This document shows positions 1-12,900 of a stretch of DNA of 64,000 bases, in pieces. Source of the stretch: Harmothoe impar. Its lineage: Eukaryota > Annelida > Polychaeta > Phyllodocida > Polynoidae. The notes beneath the pieces are model-generated. The model worked only from the letters and a program-made list of their open reading frames with translations. It was not told the origin of the DNA and did not search any database. The translations under genes were made by a program, and so were the position numbers. The stretch spans positions 80,686,610 through 80,750,609 of the forward strand of contig OX381707.1 of the NCBI GenBank assembly GCA_947462335.1. The letters are read 5' to 3'. How positions within the stretch are numbered: position 1 is the first letter of the stretch; the number at the start of each line of letters is the position of its first letter.

Positions 1-314
1 AAGTACAAGATGCGTGTGTTCTGACTGGAATAGGGCGGTAACGCAGCAGTAACTGACTGGGTAGTAACTAGTCAGTCTGCACTGTGGCTTGCAGGATTGT
101 TATCTCCTGTGATTTGCTGTGTATAGCGATGACTCTGGTTTCTCCGTATGGGCGGCCATGTTAGTTCTGAGCTCGCAATCTATCATGAGACTTAGGCAGT
201 GACCAGACAGTCACACACACCGTAGCTTCCGGGGAACAGGCTACAATATGAGAGCAGAACCAAGGTCTCACGAGATTGCTGGTGTCAGTGTATACCGAGT
301 GGTTGCGGGAACAA
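1..314. other. Unassigned sequence
   Basis: I see no convincing reading frame, repeat match or RNA gene here. The stretch is mixed-composition sequence leading into a D-prime module. Confidence 0.4.
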
Positions 315-600
315 TTTGATGCCAGTATTGCCCTATATGCTACTTGCTATCGAACGGTCCAGTCCTGAAAGCTACTCAACACAACCACAAGACCCTACAG
401 AACTAGTATTAGCCATCCACAGGCGGAAATTAAGCATTAGACTAGACAGTGGACAAGGCATAGGAGTATGGCCCTTGCATCACATTTACAGAAGTAGAGC
501 TAATATTTAAAGGTTGTTTATGAGTGGAGAGCTTATGTTTCACTCCCAATCTCAATTTTAATTTGACATATCAGATTTAGTCGTGTTGATAAATTGATCA
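315..600 (+). repeat. D-prime module, copy 1
   Basis: This stretch contains a phrase on the theme 'accctacagaac..gtattagccatccacaggcggaaattaagcat'. The phrase recurs with substitutions at 2715-2750 and 22750-22800, and the downstream 'gacatatcagat' block recurs near 22915. It is therefore a dispersed repeat rather than unique sequence. A 64-codon frame lies inside it, but the copies do not preserve that frame. Confidence 0.55.
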
Positions 601-635
601 TTATTACGAACCATTTTAGAACCAAATATTGCTTT

Positions 636-720
636 AATGTGTCCGGCACTTTGTTGTAGCAATGCGTGAATGTAGCCCTGGTTAGTCTACTCACCGTGGG
701 TTTGTTCATGCATCCGCATA
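636..720. mobile_element. Fragment of TTAA-flanked palindromic MITE
   Basis: The words 'gcgtgaatgtagccctgg' and 'actcaccgtgggtttgttcatgcatc' match the middle of the palindromic family seen whole at 20055-20299. Both termini are lost. Confidence 0.4.
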
Positions 721-849
721 CCCTGTATAGTGTATCAGCCCCAAAAGCTTGGCATTATCCACGAAAATGCATTAACAATGCATTACTTAATTATTTAAGA
801 CAATAAAGGGCACTACATCTTTAATACACAAAGTATCTGCTTGATGTTT

Positions 850-1270
850 AATTATAGATCTATGTGGGTCTCATGTCCCATTTCGTGTCAATTATGTAAG
901 TGAAGCGGTTTATGTCGTACAAAGAGCCTTTTAACCAACAACACTTGATGTAATGCCTTTGTCGTACATGGTAATGGGGTCAACATTGAGCTTGTCTTCC
1001 TAGTCCGAAATGCTCCCCATATTCTGCACACTTTTTTATGTTAGTTTCTGGTAGTGTTTGCTTTTCTCCTTCACTGGTTTTGCCAACTTCCCTGTTTGCG
1101 ATTATCGCTGCCACGTCTACCCACCATAGATACAATTTTTTTTGAACTTCTCTAGATTTTGGGACAACCAATCCCCTAACCATAGTAATTAAGACAGTCA
1201 GAAGCGGGAAAGTCAGGCTTTGATTTGTGCATCTTCTTAGAACGTGCAGATGTTCAATGATGAATAGAAA
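850..1270 (+). repeat. U module, copy 1
   Basis: This block is a diverged paralogue of 3095-3640. Shared landmarks in the same order are 'tagatctatgtg', 'gagcttgtcttcctagtc', 'tttctccttcactg', 'gctgccacgtctaccca' and 'acaaccaatccc'. No reading frame is preserved between the two. Confidence 0.55.
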
Positions 1271-1489
1271 TATTATTCAATCAACCAGACTTTGGACGCA
1301 CCTCTATCGTTATATATATTCTACTTAGTTAAATTGGCTTTGACGCATTATGATAACAAAAGACCACAAAGATATTCTCCATCTTCATAGGAATTAACGG
1401 CACATAAGTTATTTTCCATGAGGATATTATAAGATGGCCTTGTCCTTCATGTTCATGAAAGCCTCCCTCATTGAAGCATCCTCCATGGA

Positions 1490-1700
1490 GACTCTCTCTA
1501 CTTTTAACAGGGGTCTCATTCTATGCCTCTTAACATCCAGGGTGGTTTCTCCAAAGGCTACTCTTGCGTTGATAAGAGGATCTGAGAGAGCGCTGATGAA
1601 ATCGATGGAAAAGGCTGTGGTGGAGATAATGGAGAAGATGGGGGGAGGGGTTAGGGTGTCTGATGTAATTTTGTGGAGATTCAGGGGCAGACATTTAAAG
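1490..1700 (+). repeat. C module, diverged copy
   Basis: The block contains the order 'cttttaacaggggtctcatt', 'cttaacatccagggtggttt', a G-rich tract and 'ggtgtctgatgtaatttt', which is typical of the C family. The 92-codon frame starting at 1434 crosses it, but it follows the opposite strand to the only frame that recurs in other C copies, so I do not call it a gene. Confidence 0.5.
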
Positions 1701-1828
1701 CCTCCAACTTGAGGCAGGTCTGATTTTAACTGCTTTATTCTAACTGCATTGATTTAACTCCCCATTACCTGGCCTGCTAGATGATGCACCCCATAGCTAA
1801 TAGCTGGAGCCTACAGTCAGATTATGCA

Positions 1829-1931
1829 GTGAATCCACTGGCATGAACCCATTGGATCGGACGAGAGTCATCCATAGGTTTAATATTGTGAATGTTCATC
1901 CGATCCGACGGATTTGCATCAGTGGATTCAC
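1829..1931. repeat. 103-bp inverted repeat (hairpin)
   Basis: The left end begins GTGAATCCACTG and the right end is CAGTGGATTCAC. A second complementary block (GGATCGGAC / TCCGATCCGAC) lies inside, so the two halves can pair along most of their length with a short centre. It is probably a small MITE. No target duplication is obvious. Confidence 0.7.
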
Positions 1932-2150
1932 CCTTTTAGAGGCTGTCACATGTGAGTGTGAAATGGCAAGGACTTACCATTTAAGGCAGCATATTGCTAT
2001 GACTATAAAATGTACTGTGTCTCTATTTGACTCGATGCATAAATACAGCTATGACAAGTGTATTTGGCAGGCCCAACTTCATACCGATCCTCTGTGAGTG
2101 TTTCAACCCATGCTGGGCTGTATGGTCTTGCCCTACCAGTCATAACTAAT

Positions 2151-2425
2151 TCACATCTGAATATTAATTGCCAATATCATTAAGTGAGCACTTAGTGAGT
2201 ATGATAGGGATGAGAAATCCAGATTGGTATTAAAACTTTTAAACACATGCTTACAATAAGTTTATTAATTGCCCTCCACTGTACTTTAATTCTCATCTGA
2301 TCATTAATTGGCAATATCATAAAGTGGGGAATAAGCCGATTCACTTGGGATGAGAAATCCACATGAGTATTAAAACACATGCTTACAATAAGTATATTAA
2401 TTGCCCTCCACCATACTTTATGTTT
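2151..2425. repeat. Two-copy tandem duplication, period about 140 bp
   Basis: The unit starting at 'tcacatctgaatattaatt' (2151) repeats at 'tctcatctgatcattaatt' (2291). Both carry 'gggatgagaaatcca', 'tattaaaac', 'cacatgcttacaataagt' and 'attaattgccctccac'. The copies differ by small substitutions and a short insertion in the first. Confidence 0.8.
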
Positions 2426-2449
2426 CTATTTGCACTGGAAGTTGAGCTT

Positions 2450-2760
2450 TCCTTTTAAGAACAGGCCTGAGCCTTTTAGCAAACTACACATCACTAAAAG
2501 CCTTCTTACTGCCTCCTGCGGCTTGGGAAGTAAAATGCCTTAAATGCTACGTTGGCTGATGGACTGGCTTCGCAGCCCTTTAAGCTGCTTTCCCCCTTCT
2601 CCCTCCTTCTTCCCTGTAATCTTTCTGACTGGCCAGTAATTAGTATGTGAGCAGTTACTGATTCTGATATGTGATGTCAAGTATTCATTTCCTGAGAGCA
2701 GCAACAGACAAAAACAAGTCCCTACAGAACCAATATTAGCCATCAAATTGATTCAATTCA
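2450..2760 (+). repeat. S module plus truncated D-prime
   Basis: The order 'aaactacacatcactaaaagccttcttact', 'gggaagtaaa', 'gctgatgg', then 'aagtccctacagaaccaatattagccatca', is repeated at 22150-22800. The shared order over several hundred bases indicates one duplicated block. Confidence 0.55.
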
Positions 2761-3094
2761 ATTCCATATTTTAATTAGGAAAACATTTATTCTGCAATGA
2801 CGAAAAATAGAAAGTACACTAGTTTACTATAATATGTTTTTCAATTGAATTACAGAGGAGGTTCATACTAACAATGAATAATTAATTAATTCTGCTTTCT
2901 TGACTACAGCTCCCAATTAAAAGCATCATCGCATGAGAATTTACAAGGAAGTCAGTTACGGTGACAACACTTGAGATGTAGAGGGGTATCTTACACATTT
3001 TAGAGTGTTATCAATCTGACTCAAAGACATATCTAGTGTGTAATCAAGGTTCGAAGATAGCATTAACACACCAAATATTCGTGTATAATTTGAA

Positions 3095-3640
3095 TAGTTA
3101 ACTGTAGATCTATGTGTCTCCTATATCCAATTCTATCTCAGTGGCTAGGCATGCAGATATCATATAGCAGGCCTTTCTCATTGTCTACTGATGGGTTTAA
3201 TAGTGAGTTTGTCTTTATAGTCTTAAACGCTTCCCACATTGTCCCCACTCTTTCATATTACATTTTTATTCTTGTTTTATTTTCTCCTGCACTGTTTTGC
3301 CTCCTTTACTGTGGGTTATTTCCGCTGCCACTTCTGCCCACTGTTTTCTCTCTGTTATAACTCATTCTTGCTGTGTGTCTGGACCTGCCATTCTGCATTA
3401 TCTGCAGTCTGATTATTGACTAATAATAAAACATAAAGGACAATAGTATTCTGCAAAGGGATTAGTCTGAGCCTGTCTAATTTTAACACAACCAATCCTA
3501 TTACCACATTCATGAGGCATTTCAGAAGCAGAGAGGTCTTTGGAAGTATTGTACAAATCTAAATCCTCTGGTTTTGGTTTCAACAAACAAATAAATAGAG
3601 TTTTAATGAAAACTGAAGATATCATATGATTAACCAAACC
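3095..3640 (+). repeat. U module, copy 2
   Basis: This is the paralogue of 850-1270. It keeps 'tagatctatgtg', 'gtgagtttgtctttatagtc', 'ttttctcctgcactg', 'gctgccacttctgccca' and 'acaaccaatcc' in order. Confidence 0.55.
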
Positions 3641-3845
3641 TTATAAGTAACTCAAAATCATATTTTGCTAAACCATACACCCCATCTTTTATGTGGGATT
3701 GCAGTAAATGGCCTTCCATGTAAATAATTCCTGTCCTGAAACATCATACACAGACCATAAAGCCATGGACAGAACCAATATCAGCCATCCCTGGGTAAAA
3801 ACTAAAGCTTTACTTTTACCTCTAGAACGAGTCAATAAAAGGCTA

Positions 3846-4026
3846 CACTGTAAAAAATTACAGTGAATCACTGGCATCACTGAATGCCGACCGTTTCCCG
3901 TTTTTTTACGGTCACCGTATTTTGCTTTTCCCCGTAAATTTTACAGGCCTTTCCTATTGTGATAATTATAATTGTTTCTGGATTCATTGATGTATATTTC
4001 ATGATATTATCTTAATTCCAGGCCTG

Positions 4027-4072
<46 letters not shown>

Positions 4073-4506
4073 GCCTGAGAAGCATAATTGAATGCCTCAT
4101 AGCAATATACAATTACAATCCATGAGCAAAAGGTACTCTAGGATTGTTACGAAGAAACTCTGACAACAGTCTCAATATGTATAATTCTAATTACCACAAC
4201 ATGGGTTTATACTATGCATACTAGTGCCCAGGGTCTCAAAAAAGTCAATTATATATTTTTTATCCTTAATATGCCAAAGGCTTCAATTTAATTGGGTAAT
4301 TAATGAGATAGTTGGATATCTTTAATAAATCTAACACAATTATGTATGTTTTTTTTAGTTGATAGCTTCCACTAAAGTCTCTCTATCAATCCAAGCTGCC
4401 ACCTGGTGGGTGAACTTTTAACATGAGATTCACCGTAAATGAAAAAACATTGTTTCACTGTACTGGTTTATGGATGTTTAATGTAAAAGTAATGAGTTTT
4501 ACAGTG
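3846..4506. mobile_element. CACTGTAAAA-ended MITE
   Basis: The left end is CACTGTAAAAAATTACAG and the right end is TTTTACAGTG, an inverted repeat of about 10 bp. The interior is rich in 'accgtaaa' words. A 44-bp AT microsatellite lies inside. I see no clean target duplication, so the exact ends and the superfamily are uncertain. Confidence 0.5.
4026..4069. repeat. (TA)n microsatellite
   Basis: An almost uninterrupted alternation of T and A with one G, inside the CACTGTAAAA-ended element. Confidence 0.95.
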
Positions 4507-4569
4507 GCTCACCGTAAATCACAATTATGGTGATACACCGTCAAATTAAGCATTGATCCTCCGTAATTT

Positions 4570-6391
4570 CATTGGAAGGTGGTTGTGAAGATCACAATGA
4601 GGAGGTACAGCCTACTGTACAAGTTATATCACATTCCTAATATTCAAATCAGTTCATCATATTATGTTGCAATTGAATAGGAAATCCAATTCATGATATC
4701 GGAAAAAAAACATGTTAACAATTATAATAGATTCACCAACTCCAGATTTGATGTTGACACTATTTGGATATCTTAATGGAAGTTGAGTTATTGTCCCCAG
4801 AGCTTTTAAACTAACTGTACGTCACTTCTCACTCACCTTGGGAAGCAACACCTGATATGTAAAGATGTGTTGATGAATTTAACATTGAAACTCCATGCTT
4901 ACTGTCATATACTGCAACCTTACCTTGCCACATTGCCTCCCAATATAACAATCGTCAAAATCTGCTATTAGATCAATATTTTATGCAGGTCCATACATTA
5001 TAATTTACATATACTACTTACATCCTCACATTGGTTCATTGAACGTTTTTCAAGGTTAATTCAAGGTCGAACTGAATGTTGTGCCTACTGGGAAGAAGAT
5101 TCAATGATAAGGGACTTCCAACAACTTAATTTATAATTTATTCAAAATATTAAATTGGAGATCATATCTTGAAGAACGGTAGGTTAAGTGTCATCATATT
5201 GACTTAGGTGGTGAGATATTGTGATCAGTCTCCTGAAAACTTGCCCTGGGGTAACACCTGAGGCCCTGCTGCATGATGGAAGACCACTGTAAGAAGCACT
5301 CTGCCCCCTACTGTAGGAGTACAATGTGTGAGTGCCGTGTATGAGCAGGGGTCAGTGCATTGCTTTTCTAAGGGTGAGCCGGGGCAACTACAATATGTTT
5401 GGAATAAGAAAGAAACCCTTGCAATAATTGATATAATGTGACAATAATGGAAGAAATAAAAGAAAGCCTCTTCCAATAAACCAGGCCAGAAGCTTGGGGG
5501 ATAAGGAGTTCACATGGTAAATCTGTGCATAAGAGGGTCGCTTGTGGCACAAATACCTATGCTTCGTGGCAGTGTTTTAAGTCTATCTATAGTTGAATGC
5601 ACATTTAAAGTAGTTTCAATATGAAGGATGACAAGAAAAGCAATATCAATTTCTGGTAACCTATACCAGTATTCAGTTATTGTAATAGGATTCTATTTTA
5701 AATGAATTAAGGTAAAACTTCAGCTGCCCACACAGAATCTCTGATATGGATACATAAGGTACGGATATTCAACAAAAGCAGCTGTTACTTGTTACAATAG
5801 TGGTACGTTTTTCTTGTTACTTAGTCGGTATAATAACAGATACATTCATTCATTCTTTATGTTATGTGTGCATTTAAGTACACACAGTGTGTATTAGATA
5901 ACTAAATCATATCTGATTGTCCTCCGTTTCCATTCTACATTTATTACTGACAGCATTTCAAATCCTGTTGCACTTGGACCGAACACAATCTTCCCCCACC
6001 TCTTCCCTATGCCTCTCCCTCTCTGTCTATGTCAGGAGGTGCCATCTATTTGTTGTTGATGCAATCAGCATCTTTAAATTAATTTTCTTGTTGAAGAGAT
6101 CAATGAACACATAAAAGCAGTACTATATTTGATGTTCGCACAATTAATTGGCTAACAGGCAGACCAAATCCCGAGCCAAAATCCCCTGAAGGCTTTGACC
6201 ACATAACATGGTCATAATTATAGGGTCTAATAATGCCAGCCTTACATTAACTGCCCACTATTAGTGAGGTGCTGCAGGCTACTCCCTCTCCCACTTTCAG
6301 ACACCAGACACGATGAGAGCACTCAGTAATCTACCGCACACAGAGACACACAGAGAGACCAACATCTTAAAAGCCTGCAGAGAGAGAGAGG

Positions 6392-6426
<35 letters not shown>

Positions 6427-6430
6427 CCAG
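4570..6430 (+). repeat. Composite block 1 (D, E, A, G, N, F-prime)
   Basis: D/E sequence (4570-5030) is followed by A (5205-5400, 'gggtcagtgcattgcttttc'), G (5400-5800), N (5800-6120) and F-prime (6160-6430). E, A and G recur in the same order in 7430-9300, although F and C sit between E and A there. The reverse complement of A-G-N-F-prime is at 53640-54720, where 'aaggacaatcagatatgatt' and 'gaagaggtgggggaagattgtg' mirror 5905-6000. The block lacks the C and F segments present in blocks 2 and 3 between E and A. Confidence 0.65.
6379..6424. repeat. (AG)n microsatellite
   Basis: A run of AG dinucleotides with two G-rich interruptions near its start. Confidence 0.95.
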
Positions 6431-6555
6431 ACATTACAAGATAAAGAGATTGATGAAGTGCAGGATTGTCAGTTGTGAGCTTGGCATGAGGAGCCTTCCA
6501 TCAATGAGATCCATCCTTTATCTCGTCAACCAGATTCCCTGGCCCCGCCAGCCTA

Positions 6556-6795
6556 AATCATGTTAATACTCCTCCCTTTGAGGCTATCTGTACTTTTAAC
6601 ATGGACCTCATTGAGTCCCTGTCGATGTGGAGGGTGGTTTAATCATCAGCACCCATTATGGACCTCATGATGCAACTGAAGATTAGACCTAGGAGATGGG
6701 AGGGAGGGGCACAGGTGTCTGAGGTGGTTTTGCGAAAATTCAATTTCCAAAACTTGAGCTTCGGTGTCAGCCTTGATTTAAGAATATTCCCACGG
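6556..6795 (+). repeat. C module, short subtype
   Basis: It reads 'actcctccctttgaggct', 'cttttaacatggacctcatt', 'ggagggtggtttaatcatca', a G-rich tract, then 'cagccttgatttaag'. The same short subtype occurs at 31090, 31955, 53420 (reversed), 55660 (reversed) and 60890 (reversed). Confidence 0.7.
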
Positions 6796-7029
6796 AATCT
6801 TTTTCCTATTTTATAATATTTTGATTGCGGCATAACTTTACATAGCTTCATCAAGAACTTTTTTATTTTTTCTTAATGTATTTCAGTGCAGGTCACAATC
6901 TATAAAGTGAGGAACTTCAATAGCACAGCAATAACAGTATTGTGGACTATGAAGCTGATTTTGATTTAAGCAGACCCAAAATATATAATAAAATATGTAT
7001 TATCCTATGTCATTATTCTGGTTTGGTTA

Positions 7030-9490
7030 AGACCCTGCAGCAGAGCCCCTCTAAACGGCTGTGTATGGCCTTTGTTGTCAAACATTCAGGACTGACTACA
7101 CCTAAAGGCCATGCAACTCTCACACAATAGCAGCCATCCACAGCCAGAAATTAAATGTCTGATGACAGAATGAATGAGAGGAGGCTGTGTAGCTCACTGC
7201 ATTCTAGTTATAGGATGAGACGCTTCTGGAGAGGTGTTTGTGCAGAGGTACAGCCTCCTCTACGAGTTGTATTACATTTCTAATATCCAAATCAGTTGGT
7301 CATATTATCTTGCAATCAAATGGGAAATCCAATTCATGATATTGGAAAAAAACATTTTAACAATTATAGTAAATTTGCCCACTCCATATTTCAAGTTGAC
7401 ACCATTTAAATGTCATCATAGAAGTTGAGTAATTGTCCTCAAAGCCTGCAAACCAATTGTACTTCATCTCTAGTCATTAAGCTTGGGATGTAAAACTTGA
7501 TATATGCATGCTAGATTTGTTGATGGATTTAACATTGGAACTCCATGCTTACTGTCAGTTACTGTCACCTAACCTTGCCACCTTGAATTCCAATTTAACA
7601 ATCCTCAATGTCTACTATTAGGTCAATATTGTATGCAGGAGCAGGTCCATACATTTTCAACTACACACATCCATACAATGATGTAATACCTCCTTTGGTA
7701 TCCTAAACTTACTATTAGCATGACCAGCACCTCACCAGTCATAGCCTAACACTGTCAGGTGTAGCCTGACTATGCATGAACATACACAGAAAAGTCTCTG
7801 AGTATGAACTGCCCTGAGCTGGTGTGGCTATACTGAAGGTGCGTCAGGCTACTCTCACCCTCCACAGTCCCTCACTAACGAGTCAGACACAATGAAGCCA
7901 CTCGCCTAAGAGTAACTCATATAGAGAAGAAGCAGAGAGCCTGGGAAGTGAGGAAGTCACACACAGCTGAAGGGGCAGAACTTGGAGACATGAACCAGGC
8001 ACAGCAACAGACCATGTCATAAAGACTGGGGGAGGGAAGCAGGTGAGACACTGAGAGACAGAAAAAGGACTTATTTGTTCATGGGAGTGTTGTGGGACTG
8101 CATATTGAGAGGCATGTCGTTTATACCAAAACCTGCCAAACCCATCACTGTCATTATGTAAATACTCCTCTCTTTGAGGCTGTCTGCACATTTTTTACAT
8201 GGATCCCAATTGTGTCGGTTTTAACATCCAGGGTGGTTTCATCATCAAACACTATTATTATGTTAATGAGGTAATTAGGAGGTGGGGAGAGCCTCAATTG
8301 GTCGGAGAGAGGGTTAGGAGTGGCAGAGGAGAATAGGAGGGATGTCTGATGCGGTTTTACAAAACTTAAATGTCTGTGATTCAGTGCCATACTCAACCTG
8401 TGAAGCTTCCAAGAATAAAACTGAATTTGAGACGGGAGATCCAGAAAGACATAATCCAGATATGGATTAAAGTCAAAGAGGATTCAATAATCAACGACTT
8501 CAAGTAACTCAGTATTTCTATTCATCCAAAACATTAGGTTAGAGGTGATTTCTTGAAGACTGGTAGGTTAAGCGCCATTATAGCACCTCAAACATTATCA
8601 GGAGATGAGACATTGGGATCAGTTACCTGACAACATATAAATATCCCTGAGTGAAGCCTGGGGGCCTGCTGCATAATGGATGGCCACTCTAAGAAGCAGT
8701 CTGCCCCTTTCTGTAGGGATACAATGTCTGAGGGCAGTCTGTGGGCAGGGGTCAGTGTATTGCTTTTCTGGGGTGAGTCGGGGCAACTACAATATGTTTG
8801 GAATAAGAAAGAAACCCTTTCAATAATATTAATATAATGTCACAATATGGAAGGAATAAGAAAGGTTCTCATCCAATACCTGCCAAGCCAGGACCTTGCT
8901 AGCTATGATAGGGTATCAGGAGTCTGAATAGTAGATTTATGCATTAAATAGTTGCTGATGAAGCAAGTATCCACACTCTGTTATTGTGTGTTAATTTTAT
9001 CCATAGTTGAATGCATGGTGCAAGGTAATTCGAATAGATTACAAGAAAATCAATATCAATATCCAGTGAGCTATATTGGTAGCGTGGAAATTCTAGTTCC
9101 ATTAGATAGAATTGATCCAGGATCCTACTTTAGGTCTTTGTGAACTGAAATTCCCTAAAGGCTTTCTTGTTATCGTTTCAAGATTGAGGAAGGAAAGGCT
9201 TAAATGTTACATGACGAATGTTACTATTACAGAATGCCTCTGCAGTCTCCCTGTACTCCCATCTGAAGTACTGGAGTGTTGAAATATGACATGTGCTACC
9301 AATACCATGATAAACCTCATAACTTCATTATGTATTTATCTATTCCACCCTTCAAAAAACATATTATATGCGTCCTTTCTACCACTTTCATCTCTCTCGG
9401 GCGGTTGCCTTGAGTTGCTTGTGGGGATTGAGTGATGATCAAGGGTCAGTGGTCGGCTTCAGGTGATGGAAGTCCAGTTCCAAGCATAAT
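7030..9490 (+). repeat. Composite block 2 (D, E, F, C, A, G)
   Basis: The modules are D (7030-7270), E (7430-7670), F (7670-8130), C long subtype (8150-8420), A (8600-8790) and G with its tail (8830-9490). F through G match 10600-13075 closely. One shared run of tens of bases in F, beginning 'gacttatttgttcatgggag', looks identical in both. The block has no insertion at the site where block 3 carries the 0.74-kb palindrome, so it supplies an approximate empty site near 8815-8840. Confidence 0.75.
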
Positions 9491-9563
9491 ATATTTGAAC
9501 AATGAAACTAATTTGACTTAGCCAGACATATGTTATATGATTAGTTATATATATATCTATGAG

Positions 9564-9944
9564 GCCACACCAAAAAAAAAAGTTGGTCAATGGATTTCGC
9601 GCACCTTATTTTGGGAAATGAACATTTTTTTTTTTTTTGAAAAAAGATTTGTCAATGGATTTCGCTCGCCTCATTTTTTAAAATTGAATTTTTTTTTTTT
9701 TTTCAAATTTTCTTCCAGTTATTCCCCCAGATCAACCAATAAATATTTATGTTAGGGATCCACTAAGAACTTTTGTCGGAGGCTGGTTAAAAAAAAAATA
9801 TAAAAAATTGTCACTCGCTCCAGTTTTCCACATACAAAATCCGTTGACAAAAAAAAAATCTTTAGAAAAAAAAAAAAATTCGCTCGCTCGCACCATTTTT
9901 TGAAAAGTGAAATCCATTGACCAACTTTTTTTTTTGGTGTGGCC
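9564..9944. mobile_element. MITE with GGCCACACC termini and TGA duplication
   Basis: The left terminus GGCCACACC, an A-run and GTTGGTCAATGGATTTC is mirrored at the right by GAAATCCATTGACCAAC, a T-run and GGTGTGGCC. Both ends are flanked by TGA (9561-9563 and 9945-9947). A 3-bp TNA target duplication with GG-starting termini fits PIF/Harbinger. The interior has long A and T runs and no coding capacity. Confidence 0.85.
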
Positions 9945-9979
9945 TGATGTTATGTTATCTTCCTGATGCGGTTAACACC

Positions 9980-12900
9980 AACAGCAAAGCCACTGTGAGG
10001 TGCTGTGTATGGCCTTTGTTGTCACACATTCCTGCCTACACCAAGAGGCATATAATCCTCACACAATACGCGCCATCTACAGCGGAAATTGAATGTCAGA
10101 CCACAGAATGGGTGAGAGGTGGGTGTGTGGCTCGCTGCATTCTAGTTATAGGATGAGCCGCTTCTGTAGAGGTGGTTGTAAAGATTACAATGAGGAGGTA
10201 CAGCCTACTGTACACGTTATATCACATCCCCAATATCCAAATCAGATTTGCCCACTCCAGATTCCAGGTTAACACTATTTGTATATACAAATCCATGATT
10301 GGATTTGATCTATTCTTACTAGGGCCTATTAGAGAACTACTTAAATAACACACCCAGTGGGCACAAACAGTCTATTAAGCATGTATCTGTATATTATCTG
10401 CAGAACAAGTATTAAGTGCTATTCACATAGGGTACTTATAGCTTTGCTAAATCTGCAAAATGAATTTAACATTTTGAAGAGAAGTCCATGCCTCCTCAGG
10501 CTACTGGCACCTCATCTTGTCACCCTGCCTGCCACCTCTAAGTTCCTTAATGTCTGCCCTCATCTCATACATCCTCATATTAGTATGCTACTTACATTGG
10601 TACCCTATACTTACTATTAGTATGACCAGCACCTCCCCACAGCCTAACACTGTCACGTACTGCCTGACTATGCCTTGGCTGCCCTGAGCTGGTCCGCTAT
10701 ACTGAAGGTCCTCCCACACTAACAAGTCAGACACAATGCAGGCGCTCACCCAAGAGTAACTCATATAGAGAAGAAGCAGAGAGCCTGGGAGGGGGGGAGT
10801 CACACACAGCTGAAGGGGGCAGAACTTGGTGGTTATTCAGTTGGAGACATGAACCATGCACAGCAACACACCATGTCATAGAGACCAGGGGAGGGAAGCA
10901 GGTGAGACACTGAGAGACAGAAAAAGGACTTATTTGTTCATGGGAGTGTTGTGGGACTGCATATTGAGAGGCATGTCGTTTATACCAAAACCTGCCAAAC
11001 CCATCACTGTCATTATGTAAATACTTCTCCCTTTAAGGCTGTCTGCACATTTTTGCATGGATCCCTATTCGGGCAATTTTAACAACCAGGAGGGTTTCAT
11101 CATCAAACACTATTATCATGCCAATTAGGTGATCAGGAAGATGAGGAGAGCACCAAGGAGAGGACAAAGGGTGGGAGGGTTGGCAGTGGCAGAGGTGATG
11201 AGGGAAGTCTGATGGTGTTTGTAGAAATTAAATGTCCGTGATTTAGTGTCACACTCAATCCATGGACCTTTGAGAGGGGAGATGCAGAAAGATATGAATC
11301 GGATATAGATTAACGTCAAAGAGGATTTTCAGTAACTCAATATTTTATCCACAATGTAAGGCTAGAGGTGATTTCTTGACGACTGGTACGTTAAGCACCA
11401 TTATAGCGCCTCATTAATGATCACGAGATGAGACATTGGGATCAGTTACCTGAGAACTTATAAAAAGCCCTCAAGAAAGCCTGGGGGCCTGCTGTATAAT
11501 GGATGACAGCTATGAGAAGCAGTCTGCCCTCAACTGTAGGGGCACAATGTGTGAGGGCAGCGTGTGGGAACGGGTCAGTGTATTGCTATTCTAAGGGCAA
11601 CTGAGGGCAACCCAGGGAAGTTATGATTTGTTAGAGATAAGAAAGAAACCTTTTTAAGGTAGGGTTTCAGGGTAATTCCACTGAACACATTTTTAGTGCA
11701 TTATTTGCCACAGGTATGCTAAAATTATATGTAACATACACCAATCTGACTGGAATCGATGTACCCTTCAAGTTAATTCCAATTTGTGTAGCATTTCTAG
11801 GCATGGAATGAAAATGGAACAAAAACATTCTTTTTGAGCTTTTCAATCTATAAACGGACTTATGGGATAGAAATACAATGTGATAATACTTTCTGATGAT
11901 TGGACAGATATTATGAAGTCATTTCCATGGGATCTTTTTTGATACATAACTATACTCCAGTTATTGTGGTCAGGAGAGCTCTTCAAAGTTGCATAGTTAC
12001 TAAAAAAGATTAATTTTACCTGCTTTTTACCAAAAAATCACTATTTTTAGTAACTAAGCAACTTTGAAGTGCTCCCCTGACCTTTAAACTTGGAATATCA
12101 ACATGATTTAAAAAAGCTCCTCAGGAAATGACTTCAAAGTTTATCTCCCATCATTAGAAATGAAAATTTCGTTGAATTTCCATCCCAGAACTCCGTTTGA
12201 AGATTTGAAAGCTAAAATAGAATGTTTTTTGTTCCATTTCCATGTAATGCCTAGCAGCACCTATTAAAATGGTAATTATTTGAAGGAAACATCAATTCCA
12301 GTTAGATTGGTGTGTGTTACATATACTTTAAAGAACTCTGTGGTAAATAATACACTAAAAATATGTTCAGCTAGATTACCCTGAAACCCTACCTTAATAA
12401 TAACTATAATGTGACAATATGGAAGGAATAATAAAAGTTCTCATTCAATAACTGCCAAGGCATGAAACTTGCTAGCTATGAAGGTCAGTGGGTATCAGGA
12501 GTCTGAATAACAGATCTATGCATTGAATGGTGGCTGATGAAGCAAGTATCCACACTCTATGGCAGTGTATTCATGGTGTGGTTGAATGCATGGTCCAAGG
12601 TATACTCAGGATTACAAGAAAAGCTATATCAATATCCATAAAGCTATATTGGAAACATAGAACGTCTAGTTACATTAGATTGAATTGATCCCATGGCCCT
12701 ACTTTAGATCTTAAGACTTGATGAGCTGCACTTCACTACAGGCTTTCTCATTATTGTTTCAACAAGATTGGGTTTAAATGTTACATGGTGAATTTAACTT
12801 TTTCATAATGCCTCTGCATTCTGAAGAAGTGCTTCCCTGTCCTCCCACCTACTGTTGAAATATGACATATTCTACCAATACCATGATAAACCTCGTAACT

